Of a stretch of 64,000 bases of DNA, positions 54,376 through 64,000 are shown piece after piece. This DNA is from Apostichopus japonicus (lineage: Eukaryota; Echinodermata; Holothuroidea; Aspidochirotida; Stichopodidae), in contig NC_092567.1 in the NCBI RefSeq assembly GCF_037975245.1, positions 25,412,876 through 25,476,875 of the forward strand, given 5' to 3'. A program made the position numbers and the translations under genes. The notes below the pieces were generated by a model that saw only the letters and a program-made list of their open reading frames with translations, made no database searches and was not told the origin of the DNA. Each line of letters begins with the position of its first letter. Position 1 is the first letter of the stretch.

Positions 54376-57300
54376 CACATGGTTTGATGGAAACATTTCT
54401 ACAAGGCTGCACAAGAAGAAATGGCAAAGTTACCAGTTCCTGACCATACAACCTACGTTGTTAGCTTGTAAATGCCGATCTATGTAAAGTTGACTATGCA
54501 ACGTTTCACTGCATTCGCTGTTAGTTCTTACCTTTGAGCCATTGTATACTGTAGAACGAAGGCTTCCGTGTAACACTACTGTCGCGTAACATGGTTTTGA
54601 TTGCTTAACTCCTTATCATTCCATTCATAGGTGCATATAGGTATCACACAAGGTAATATATTGCGTTATTTAGGATCGGTGTTTACGCTTAATAACCTGT
54701 ACGCTAAGTAAGAGCGTCAGTAGATATCACATTTACGACTACACTATCTTTCAAATTTTCAGTGGTGAAAAGAGCAAGAGCTAGGAAAGCTAGGAAAAGG
54801 GGGAAAAGAACGCAATATGCAATGGTAAGATTTATGCTTTTATGACATCAAGAGGAAATGAAGAGGGTCAGAGAAGTGTCCTCGTCTATCACATACAGGT
54901 TTAAATGTTCTGTAGGAATTGTCGCTTTGGGAACGTGGCATAACTTTTTTTTGCTATTAACATTATTATCCGTTTATCTTAACCGATCGATAAAGTAATA
55001 TTGTATAACCTTTTCCTATGATCATATCATGGTGGATTTAGATTCAAAGGATTTTTTCTTCATAGATATGTTACAAATATACCGTCGCATGTCAGTTTAC
55101 AACTCATCGTGTGTAAGCCTAAATATCGTCGTTAATAGCGATGTTTTATCTGTAGCTTTATGTTTCATTCTTGCAAAGGAACTTGGTGAGACGACATCGC
55201 ATGAGAGAGACTTATTGATCGGGACAAATAATAAAGGTATGTTCGTACTGCTAACAAAGAGAAATGATATAAACAATGTCATTAATGGGTCATTTTGCTG
55301 TCAAGTGAGTAACTAATTCACGATAAACATATAACCATTGAACTATAAAATTGGAAATTGTTGTGCAAGTAAGTCTACAATGAATCGGGCAAATGGGTAA
55401 TGTTTATAATTCTGTCAGTAAATAAGTGAATTAATAGTCTATACGTCTTCTCCAACAGAGCAATTCATCGAACAGCTAAAAACAACTTACGATGACCAGT
55501 GCAATTCAATCCAACCAGTTCCATATCTCAAAGATAAACGGTACCGTGTGAACGATGTATTTGTTGACGGAAGTCTCAAAATGAAAACGTCTAACTCTTT
55601 AGATCGTAACAGCATGTCTGAGTCTCGTATAACATATCGTGATATATTTGATGACTCGCCAGAAAAAGGCACTCGGTATATTATTGAAGGCCAGCCAGGT
55701 TACGGTAAAACAATATTTACTCTTCAGCTTGCGTACGAATGGTGTAAGAATATCAAAAAGTCACCTTTAAGAAAATTTAAATTGTTGATTCTCCTTCGCC
55801 TTCGTGAAGTATCAAGTGGATTATCATTCTTTGAAACAATCAAGCAATTGTTACTGCCAATAGACACATCACTTGATGTATCGGAAATAAATAATATTAT
55901 TTATCAGAGCAGTTCAACTTTAATTGTTCTTGATGGATATGATGAGTTCGTTGACATAAGGACAAAATCAGACATTAATGATATTATTGCAAGAAAAATG
56001 CTGCAGAAGGCCACAGTCATTCTTACCACAAGGTCAAACAAATTGCCCGAAGCATATCCAGCACAAGTAAATCGCATAGAACTGACGGGATTCGACAAAA
56101 TGTCACAACAAAACTACATGCGAAAAATTCTAGGAATTGACGATGGTGCTGTGCAAAGAACAATTGAAGATTGTCTGAACAACCCTATTCTTGACGATAT
56201 TTTCAAAGTGCCACAGTGTTTTGCCGTATTTACCGCACTCATTAAACAAGGAGATATCCATGATGGGCTTAGTTCCGTCGAGTTGTTTCGTTACGCTATT
56301 GCAAGTTTCCACTACCACTTTCTAAACAAAGGGAAAATTGACGAAAATACAATTTTAGAAAAAGTTACTTACGAATTGGAGAATAAAGAGCTGACTTTGC
56401 TTGCTTTTGATAGTCTGTGTGAATGTGAGACATACAAATATTGGAAAAGGAAATCTCTAAGTGAGAGACTTGGAGAAGAATGCCTGGAATATTTCATAAA
56501 AGTAGGAATATTGATTGAAGATGACATTGCTGCTTCGCTTGATGAATCGGATTCTGGGTTCATAGGAAAAGGCCAACGAGTGAGATTTTCTCATAATCTG
56601 TTTGCAGAATGGTATGCAGCTCAGTACGTGGCAAATAGTATCTCATCATCTACAAGAACAGAGACATACCAAAACAAAGACAATTTTCTGTACAGTCTTG
56701 ACCCATACAATCTAGAATATCTTTTTCGCTTCGCATGTGGTCTGAATGAACGTGCTGCTGAAATCATTATTGGATATCTAAACGAAGTTCGGAACGAGAA
56801 AAAGCTGGCAATATTGTGCTCTTTAGAACAAAGTGGAAACGTTGCAAACTTCCGTAAAATTATCACTGATCTTTGCAAAGAAGTAATTCAAGTTGATTCT
56901 CTTGATACCAAACTTATGCAAAGAGCCACATTGCAACTTCTAACCATCGCAGCCAAAAGCAAGGTGAGTTTCACAGATCAAGTTTCTCGGCTCAGATTTC
57001 ATGAAAATTATACTTACATTACAAACTATCAAAACTATGAGTAACAAGTACATCGATCAAGGACTAAATATATTCGTATCGATGGATAAAAGGGGATAAC
57101 TGAATACTATCGATAGTTAAATGATTTCCATTTGAAACTTTTTCATCTTAACTAATAGATTCCGATTTTGTCTCTATCACTGGATGAGTGCTTGCAATAT
57201 ATTGATCATGATAAGGGAGAAATCTACATTACATATGATCTACGGATGCCCAATTTGGATACTCTTCAAAAACTTACAATCAACGACAAGAGAAGAAGAT

Positions 57301-60300
57301 TCTCTGAAGATGAAGTCAGTGGTATACTGAAGTTTTCATCGAGATGTTCGAAACTAGAATGTTTAAGGTTAGTTTTGTAAGTCAACATAATGGAATTACG
57401 TCAACGATATACCTTCCCGGGCATAACGTTCCACTTTAGTTAGACGCTACAAAGACAACTCAGGCACTGCTCGCAAACATTCGTCTCAAACTGGGATTTA
57501 AGAAAAGGCCAAAAATTATCTTCCAAACGGATGCAGGAAATGTAAAAAAGAACAGCGTCGCTATAATTACTGCATTGAACTGTCATTTTCTAATTGACAT
57601 TCCAGTTATGTTGAAACGCTATAGTCGACATTATAATAGTTCATGACGATAGGTTTTATGGTTGAGGTAACTATAGGCCTACCTACAAAGAGGTTCGGAA
57701 GCTAATCGACCTTTTAAATCGAAAATTGTTTGCTTCATTTCAGGTTTGAGAATTGCTTACTTCCACAACGCCTCAAAGATCCGTCGCTGAAGAGTCTGAA
57801 TGGTAAAGATAATAGATCATATAACATTGATAAAAATATGTTAAAAGCTTCGGAAAAGTCTCTGTCCTAACAAAAATCAACAGCAACATAATACTGTGAT
57901 AGCAGACATACAATTTTTGAGCTATAGTGAATATTTAATAACTATTGGTGTAGTTGTCATTAACGGATAGGGCTATATAGCTAACTGTACCTTGCGGGGC
58001 ATACAAATTAGCGTTCGTAGCCAATATTGTAATAGTTACCTGAATGCATGGTCACCATATGTTGTCATGCTGAAAAGGTTTCCAATGTACATTCTGATAC
58101 TCCAAGTGAATCCCTGACATTAAGATGCGTTCAATAGACAGTTACATGTCTCTGTGCATTTTAGAGTAGTAGTAAAATGCTTGTTCAGGTTAGAGAATTT
58201 TGGTTTATTAATTAACTTTACAGCCTTTTTTGGGACAGTATGGATGACCTATAGTTAATCTGGTGAAATCATGATTTGGTTACGTAAAACAAACAATGTG
58301 AATTCTGCTTTAGAAGAAAATATAATTTTATTGCGTTAAACATTTAACATCATTACCAAAGGGTGAGAGATATATTCGATATTCCTACAGATAGTGTTAA
58401 TTGAGATATTGACTATTTACTAATGACTTGACATGTTTATGTTTATGTTGTAGTGCTTTGGTGTGCTACTGGAACCTGGTACAAGCTGGATAACGTATTA
58501 GGCACATGGAAGGTTAGTATATAGAGTGGGAAAATACTTTGTAACCTTCTCTGTCCTTTCACGGGGCGTATACATACCGGTTGAGAACATATTTGATTTC
58601 TACTTTTCATAATATATTTACACCTTATCGCAGCTTTTATTGCATCAATTTTTCCTCAGAATGATAACATAGATACAGTGGAACAAAAAATGGTTTTAGT
58701 GATCATTTTGAATGCTGTCAAAGTGTTTGGCGTTTTGTTCTTCATACATTCCTGGTAAAGTAAACATTTATCAAATTTGCTAAATGTCATACTAGATATA
58801 CTAGATATATAGATAAAATAGATATATATATATAGATATACATACTAGATATACTAGATATTATGCAAAGTCTACCACAATGTATTGGATGGCTTTTTCA
58901 TCTCTATAAAGCAATAGCTACATATCACACATATACAGTAAGTAACGGTGTTTGTTACGTTTGCAGTCGGAGCGCCGATTTCAGGTATTTATGTGTAATC
59001 ATTTCAGTTAGCTATATAGTGAAGTAGAACGTAACCACGTAAAGGAAATATGCTCATAACATTATTCAATTTAGCCTTTAAGACTCAGTGAAACAGATAC
59101 ATAACAGCTTACAATTTATTTCTTTTTCAGACAAAAGACTTTGAGAAAACAATGACACAAAGAGGGTATGATAATGAGGTAAATTTATTCATTTGTGATG
59201 CGATGTTATCACTGAACATCACTTCATTATTACGAGACTGATGTCTTGGTTAACAATATTTAATATTGTTCACTGAAATCAACTGTTCTAAAATGGCTTT
59301 GGAAATTCAATGTGACCGACACCAAACCATCGTATTTGATGGAGTTAACTGCCATGAATACCTTCACTAATTAGTTAAGAAAACATTGGATTCTACTTGT
59401 AATGGGAGATATCATATATTAAACATTCCTTCACATGCAAGGTTGAATACTTGATCAAGTCTGGTTATCTCATTATGAGCCACTTGTTTTTCAAGATTGC
59501 TTTTTCTCATTTGGGAGACATCACATATTTAATATCCGTTGAAACAAAAGGCTGAACACTTGACAAAGTCAAATATATATTTATTGAGCAACATTTGTTT
59601 CAATGTTTGATGCCAATTGTTTATATATTCTGTACTATGAAGATGGGTTTGGCAAATGCTAAATCTGAAATATTGAACCATGTAGCCTGACATTATGAGG
59701 GTTTTGGTACAGTGCCAACATTGTAGACACTTACCTTAAAAATGTGCATAGTAGGCACCAGTGACTATGTGATGTCAGTTTCCTGGACTTGCTAAAGGTT
59801 TCAGTAAATAACAAGCAAGTCAAATGATAACTGTGTGGGTGAGTTGTTATATGCATCTTTATGACATAGATGGTTGGACTTCCTGCTCTATTATAAACAT
59901 ACAGTTGTAGTGTGTAAGGGTTACATGTTGAGCTATGATTCTCGGGACTGATTATATTGTTGGTTGCCTACAAATGGTCCAGAAATTACCTGCTCTTCAT
60001 TACTAGAACCACCCAAATTTCAAAAATATTAATATTAATGAGTATGTGCTGCAAAGAATGAAACACAATTGGAGGTAAAAAATGAAACATGTTATTGCAA
60101 GATATTAATGATAATTTGATTGTTTCAATTTATTTATGGTCTTTCTTACAAAGGTCAGTTTTTGTGAACAATTCTTGGATTGGTAAGTTTAAAATCATTT
60201 TTTCCATATTTTGCTTCCTCGTGCTTGTGCCAGCACCTGCACATATCCCCTCCACAAAGATGCCACCTTGTGAATATTATGCTAGCATTATCTCATTTAC

Positions 60301-60876
60301 TATGGCACACATATAAACGAACAATATTTTAATTTTTGTATCCCACACTTACAACACTGACCGTTAGCTTTCAATGGATTACAGCGTGTCTAGTTGTTGA
60401 TTTTCTTTCATTATGTAGGAATAAAGGGTTCCTTAAGAATGCAACAATGCTTTTCCTTAACATACAGCAAAGATGTTTTTAAGAATGTCAAACTTGTTAC
60501 CGGAACTCAAATACCAAAAACATTAATTTCATAACTTAAACGATGAGCAAAACTCTCCGTTTTAATATTTGGAAAGAACGGATCCCATTGATTGCGATTT
60601 TGAAACTCAGCGCCTTCAATGAAATTATGTTGGAACAAAGAGACAAATCCCTCGTAACATCGTCGTTCATATCACGTCTCTTGCAAAGTTATATATTATA
60701 TTGTATTATCATTTGCTAAATCACAGTTGAAACAAATCAATTGTAAGGATAAAACTATTACTTTAATTGTCTCGTTGGTCCTTCAGATGACGCTAGTCAG
60801 CCAATGCAACGCAGTCACCAAAGACGAATTGTTCGTTAAGATGAAAGGACAGGAACATTATGCTACTAATAAATAA
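49589..60876 (+). CDS. Membrane receptor with four Ig-like domains, a TM helix and an intracellular NACHT domain
   Basis: Exons: 49589-49640, 50172-50495, 51098-51736, 52426-52767, 53562-53657, 55066-55236, 55459-56963, 57159-57367, 57744-57802, 58454-58512, 59131-59178 and 60787-60876. Phases agree throughout, giving 3594 bases and 1197 aa. The order is signal peptide (MAKTLFHMMVALLCISC), Ig-like domains at about 22-124, 130-232, 236-337 and 340-450, and a TM helix (about 461-483, ISVAVVLVIAVIFIIIFYC). An unassigned helical linker follows (485-541), then NACHT with Walker A GQPGYGKT (about 619), Walker B LIVLDGYDE (about 696) and sensor TTRS (about 731). VPQCF, RVRFSHNLFAEWYAAQYVAN, an LRR-like piece and a short tail complete it. 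NACHT NTPases oligomerise in innate-immune and cell-death pathways; here one would sit beneath an Ig ectodomain. Function is inferred. The TM-to-NACHT junctions are the least certain part. Confidence 0.85.
50172..52767 (+). other. Ig-like ectodomain exons of the Ig-NACHT receptor
   Basis: Three phase-1 exons encode four Ig-like units. Ig1 (50172-50495) has IQCYF, WYNTT and NGSLIINNVTL, but HGNSFGATLF stands where DxGxYxC is usual, so the second core Cys is absent. The 51098-51736 exon encodes two units. The first has KLTCLVEH, LEWKI and AILACRA. The second has LYLECSI, VWKK, NGSLTIPDV and HHDGLYVCI. 52426-52767 encodes Ig4, with LLCRVN, LEWRA and LECFATG. Several N-x-S/T glycosylation sites are present. 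Confidence 0.8.
53562..53657 (+). other. Transmembrane exon of the Ig-NACHT receptor
   Basis: 96-bp exon, phase 1 on both sides, encoding LLIEGRKVVTF and a hydrophobic helix ending FYC. Donor is G|GTAAGT. It can join 55066 or 54763 in frame (see the cassette exon). Confidence 0.85.
54305..54372. repeat. (TA)n microsatellite
   Basis: About 30 TA units in the intron after the TM exon of the Ig-NACHT gene. Confidence 0.95.
54763..54824 (+). CDS. Candidate cassette exon encoding a very basic juxtamembrane tail
   Basis: Good acceptor (TTTCAAATTTTCAG) and donor (ATG|GTAAGA) flank a 62-bp segment open in the phase left by the TM exon: VVKRARARKARKRGKRTQY. At 62 bp it ends in phase 0. Splicing on to 55066 then reads out of frame and stops after 16 more codons. 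Inclusion would thus give a receptor without NACHT, and skipping the full receptor. Alternatively an unseen small exon in 54825-55065 corrects the phase. The basic stretch would suit a stop-transfer sequence. Confidence 0.6.
55459..56963 (+). other. NACHT-domain exon
   Basis: Single 1505-bp exon for the whole NTPase core and its helical partners. Walker A GQPGYGKT starts at 55689 and the Walker B LDGYDEF region near 55929. Sensor-1 VILTTRSNKLPEAYP, a winged-helix-like part with the FKVPQCF motif and the FSHNLFAEWYAAQYV motif follow. The Walker A lysine and the acidic Walker B residues are intact, so nucleotide binding looks possible. One large NACHT exon is also usual in animal NLR genes. Confidence 0.93.
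57159..60876 (+). other. LRR-like and C-terminal tail exons of the Ig-NACHT receptor
   Basis: 57159-57367 encodes MPNLDTLQKLTINDK and CSKLECLRF, which read like one or two leucine-rich repeats. Exons 57744-57802, 58454-58512, 59131-59178 and 60787-60876 encode a tail of about 85 residues with no recognised domain (LPQRLKDPSLKSLNG, LWCATGTWYKLDN, TKDFEKTMTQRGYDNE, ending ATNK and TAA). The LRR part is far shorter than in typical NLRs. The small exons are called from splice sites and phase alone, so they are less secure than the NACHT exon. Confidence 0.6.
58786..58860. repeat. CTAGATATA-rich simple repeat
   Basis: Short runs of CTAGATATA and GATATATA in an intron of the Ig-NACHT gene. Confidence 0.8.
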
Positions 60877-63800
60877 AAAATCTCCTCAAACATTGCCTGA
60901 TATCACCCTGGTGTATGAGATCAGATTACCAATGTTGATATTGTTTTAGTTAACGTTGAGTTCAAAAGTGCTGGGTCAAAGGCTCAAAGCGTGTTGTAAA
61001 CTGTTGGGCTCATGTACCTAAAATTGATGGGTGTTTGCCTGTGCATGGGACCACGTACATCCGCGAGTGATGGCATCATACCATCAGCATCCAAAGGTCA
61101 TATCTGCAACGGGGATCTGCAACTCCATGGGTTGCCCACGTGTTTCGCATTTGGAGACTATTAGAACTGAAAGATAGGTCTATGACATTTAGCTAATCAA
61201 TTTAACATTGCGATGCAAAAAGATGTTTGTTCTATGTGTGTATTTAATTTATTTTGTGTTTCACTTGATGTTCAGTGTAAGTAATTTTATGGAAATTGCT
61301 TCCATTAGCATTTTATATCCCAATTTCCTAATTTCTTTATGGTGCTTAATGATGAAAAAATTATGGATATAATTTTTTTTATAACGGTGACAAATAGAAA
61401 CTTTCAATACTGCTTTTAAATTTTTAAATTGTTATGTGTCAATATATGTTTTCATATTGTGTTTACACCAGATAAAAAATAAATGTTAACACAGTTAAAG
61501 CACTGCTGATTTTTATTCTATTTTTTGCATGCACTGTCTCAAAACTGATTACATACATTTTGCATTCTATAATACATTTTTTTTCTAATTCCATGAAGTA
61601 ATTTTAAATACTCGTTTCCAATTTTCTCCGGTCTAAAGGCTGCTACCTCCCGTGTATGTGTATGCTCGTGCGTGTGTGTGTGTGAAAATTCTTACTTGAC
61701 CATTTTACAGAAATTGCAAACTTGATACCTGAAAATGCCGAAGTCTGAAGGAACTGTGATTTCATTTAATTTTTTTATCAAGTTCAAGTATATTTTAAAT
61801 GCAAATCCAATGCTTATTGTATGTCTAAAACTTATTTTAAATAGTCTATCGAAATTTGTCAAACAATCAAAATGAAGGCTGTCCATATTTTTAAGAGAGG
61901 GGGTTATGTAAGCTAACTAGAAATATTTCTTTTACTGTTTTGAAACGTGGAACCCAAAATTGACCGTTTGCTTACAGCTATGTAACTAACATGAGTGTAC
62001 AGTGTGAAAGATCATATAATGTTTCATGTCTGCGGTATCGATCCCTCTTCTACTTCTTTGTCTACAGACTGAGTAAAATCACGAATACATTATACATCGA
62101 AGGATGTTTTGGGGCAGAATTTGTGGTGGTATGTCATTAAATTAACAAAAATCAAAGAGATTGGAACATTTGAAAGCTATAGTAAGATAGCTATTCCAAT
62201 TTTTGCCGGAAGATATTCATTATTAATATGATTATTGTCTTCAATATCAGTCTGTTGCCATATAAATTATAATAACGCAGCACAACAATGTTCTTTTAAT
62301 GTTATAAAAACGAAAGAGCGAGCCTGAATAACATCAAACACCAAATGTGTTCTTATGTAATGCTTGTAAATAGGTTATTTAAGAAGTTCGACGTTCTTTT
62401 TTTCTATTGTGTTTTGTGTTGCCTATGAGCAGATGATCTAAAACCACACGTCGAAAACAGAAGAGACGCAGAAATACAAATACATCTTGTGCCAATTTAT
62501 GTGTCCAAAATGACTTATTCTCAAGGAAACATCTCAAGGATTTAGTTCCCCAAGCCAACCCTTCGTTCCAACCGAATGTCAGTCGGGAGGGGGGGGGGGT
62601 ATCTTGGTAACTTCGGGTAGAGGATACGGAATACGGGTCCTATGAATTTATGTAAGGTAGGTTACAACGCCTATAAGTGAAAGGATTGTGATTCTAAAAA
62701 CAAGCTATTAAACGTTTCAATTGATTTGATGACGATTTATTCTTTTCTTTTGCTCTTAAATGAATGTTCAATCGAATATGAGTTCAATCAAGCAATAAAT
62801 TTTACAAAGCGTGTCACTACTTAAATAAAATGATTGTGATGTCTCATTCAATTTAAAATCAGATCTTACGATTCTTAGCGATGACGAAACTCGCCTTTCA
62901 AAGCTCGAGACATAATACTATTATGGATTGTTGTATACAAACTGAGCATTGGTGAAATTGAAGATAAAAATGAGATTAATAAGCAAATTGTTCCACAGAG
63001 CCAAGAGAAAATGAAACTAAGAATTTCCAATCAAGCTCCGCCTACAAGTTTGCCGAACACCTTTTATCAAAAGTCTAATTTCTGGAACGGTTATATATGG
63101 TTGTTGATAAAATGTACAATGTCTTTCCTTGTTCTTATAATCAGACGTGAGAAAATTGAGTAAATATCTTCCAGTAATGAATTAAAACCATTTGGACTAA
63201 CACCAGTCAAATGAGCATACAGATTAAATTATATATATCATACTCTTGCATAGAACTAAGGCAGCACTTAACTATCTAAAATAGTTGTTTCTTCGGTCCA
63301 GCCTCCTCCCCCCTCCCAAAATTATGAAAAAAAAGAAAAGAAAAAATACAGACACAACCAGCAAGGAAAAAAAAAGAAGGAAAATGAACCATACACTTAT
63401 TAAAGAACTATACACAGTGAGCCAAATATTGCAACACGTATCTTATTAAATTACATGAATGTTTCTGAAAGTATTGCTACAGCATTTACACGAATATTTC
63501 AATGTTCTAGTATGTTCATATTGCGTCGTACAGTATTCTGCCATCTAAATACACTTTGAGCATGTTTGTTCTCGGTTTGTTGCACCAATGTCAAAGTAGA
63601 TGATGTCGAACATTTCGTAAATCTATTTCTTTTCAACCGTTAACGTTTAATGGTGGACATTGCTCTTATTGCTTTCTTGAATCTGATGTGGTATATGATT
63701 ACGTAATTTAGTGTATCCAACCCATCCGGATGTTTTGAAGGGATATGCTGATGGCTGAAATTCATTGCTTAATAACATTCCTGGAAAGATTGTACAACTT

Positions 63801-64000
63801 TGGGTCAAACCACATCATTAACAGCATTTTATATCGTGGAGACAAAACTTTGTAGAACTTCGTGATATGTTATCAATGTATCTGACAACATCAGATTCAG
63901 CGAATAGGTCATTATGGCAATTGACTAAAATGTCATCGCTTTTCATTAGAATATAAAGTCCATGTATCCAGCGTGAAAATAACTTTTCTTACAAACAAGT
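60877..64000. other. Gene-free right end
   Basis: 3' UTR of the Ig-NACHT gene, then AT-rich sequence with a short GT run (about 61665-61682), a G run near 62590 and an A/G-rich stretch at 63325-63385. I see no exon, RNA gene or definite mobile element. Confidence 0.45.
61478..61483 (+). promoter_or_regulatory. Candidate poly(A) signal of the Ig-NACHT gene
   Basis: AATAAA about 600 bases after the stop, followed within 30-40 bases by a T-rich stretch. Another AATAAA overlaps the stop codon itself (60872-60877) and seems too early. Confidence 0.4.

Noticed and set aside
54631-54652. 22-bp micro-exon after the TM exon
   Set aside because: Has AG and GT borders, but joining it to either 54763 or 55066 gives an early stop.

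Overview
The window is eukaryotic nuclear DNA, most likely from a marine deuterostome invertebrate and probably an echinoderm. The signs are small exons with GT-AG introns of 0.2-3 kb, a vertebrate-like NAP1L gene, CD73-like genes, a NACHT receptor with Ig domains, many hAT-type MITEs, a tRNA-headed SINE and frequent AGGCCT-type words. I suspect a sea cucumber, but the sequence alone does not prove it. All genes I can support lie on the + strand.

Layout. 1-1.3 kb holds the last two exons of a single-pass receptor with a YxxP-rich tail; its ectodomain lies off the left edge. 1.3-12.2 kb has no gene I can support. It holds a dense cluster of non-autonomous hAT-type elements with 8-bp target duplications, one of them nested, plus a SINE. 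12.3-22.7 kb is a complete nucleosome assembly protein 1-like gene of 11 coding exons (about 407 aa). Its intron 3 carries a 50-bp minisatellite made from its own exon end and splice donor. 27.9-33.7 kb and 37.0-43.9 kb are tandem duplicates of a secreted/GPI-type 5'-nucleotidase (CD73-like) gene. Each has eight exons, with identical phases and nearly identical exon lengths, and both share changed metal-ligand positions. 46.8-49.0 kb is a decayed Tx1/L1-like LINE. 49.6-60.9 kb is a complete gene for a signal peptide, four Ig-like domains, a transmembrane helix, a short linker, a NACHT NTPase and a short LRR-like tail. 61-64 kb holds nothing I can call.

The most unusual content is the Ig-TM-NACHT receptor, which would be a surface-anchored NLR and may have a cassette exon that removes the NACHT part. 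Next comes the CD73-like pair, which keeps the fold and the catalytic His/Asp but has lost or swapped three to four of the six metal ligands. The left-edge receptor and the Ig-NACHT gene may both be immune-type receptors. CD73 enzymes shape extracellular adenosine, so the locus could be immune-related, but that link is inference only.
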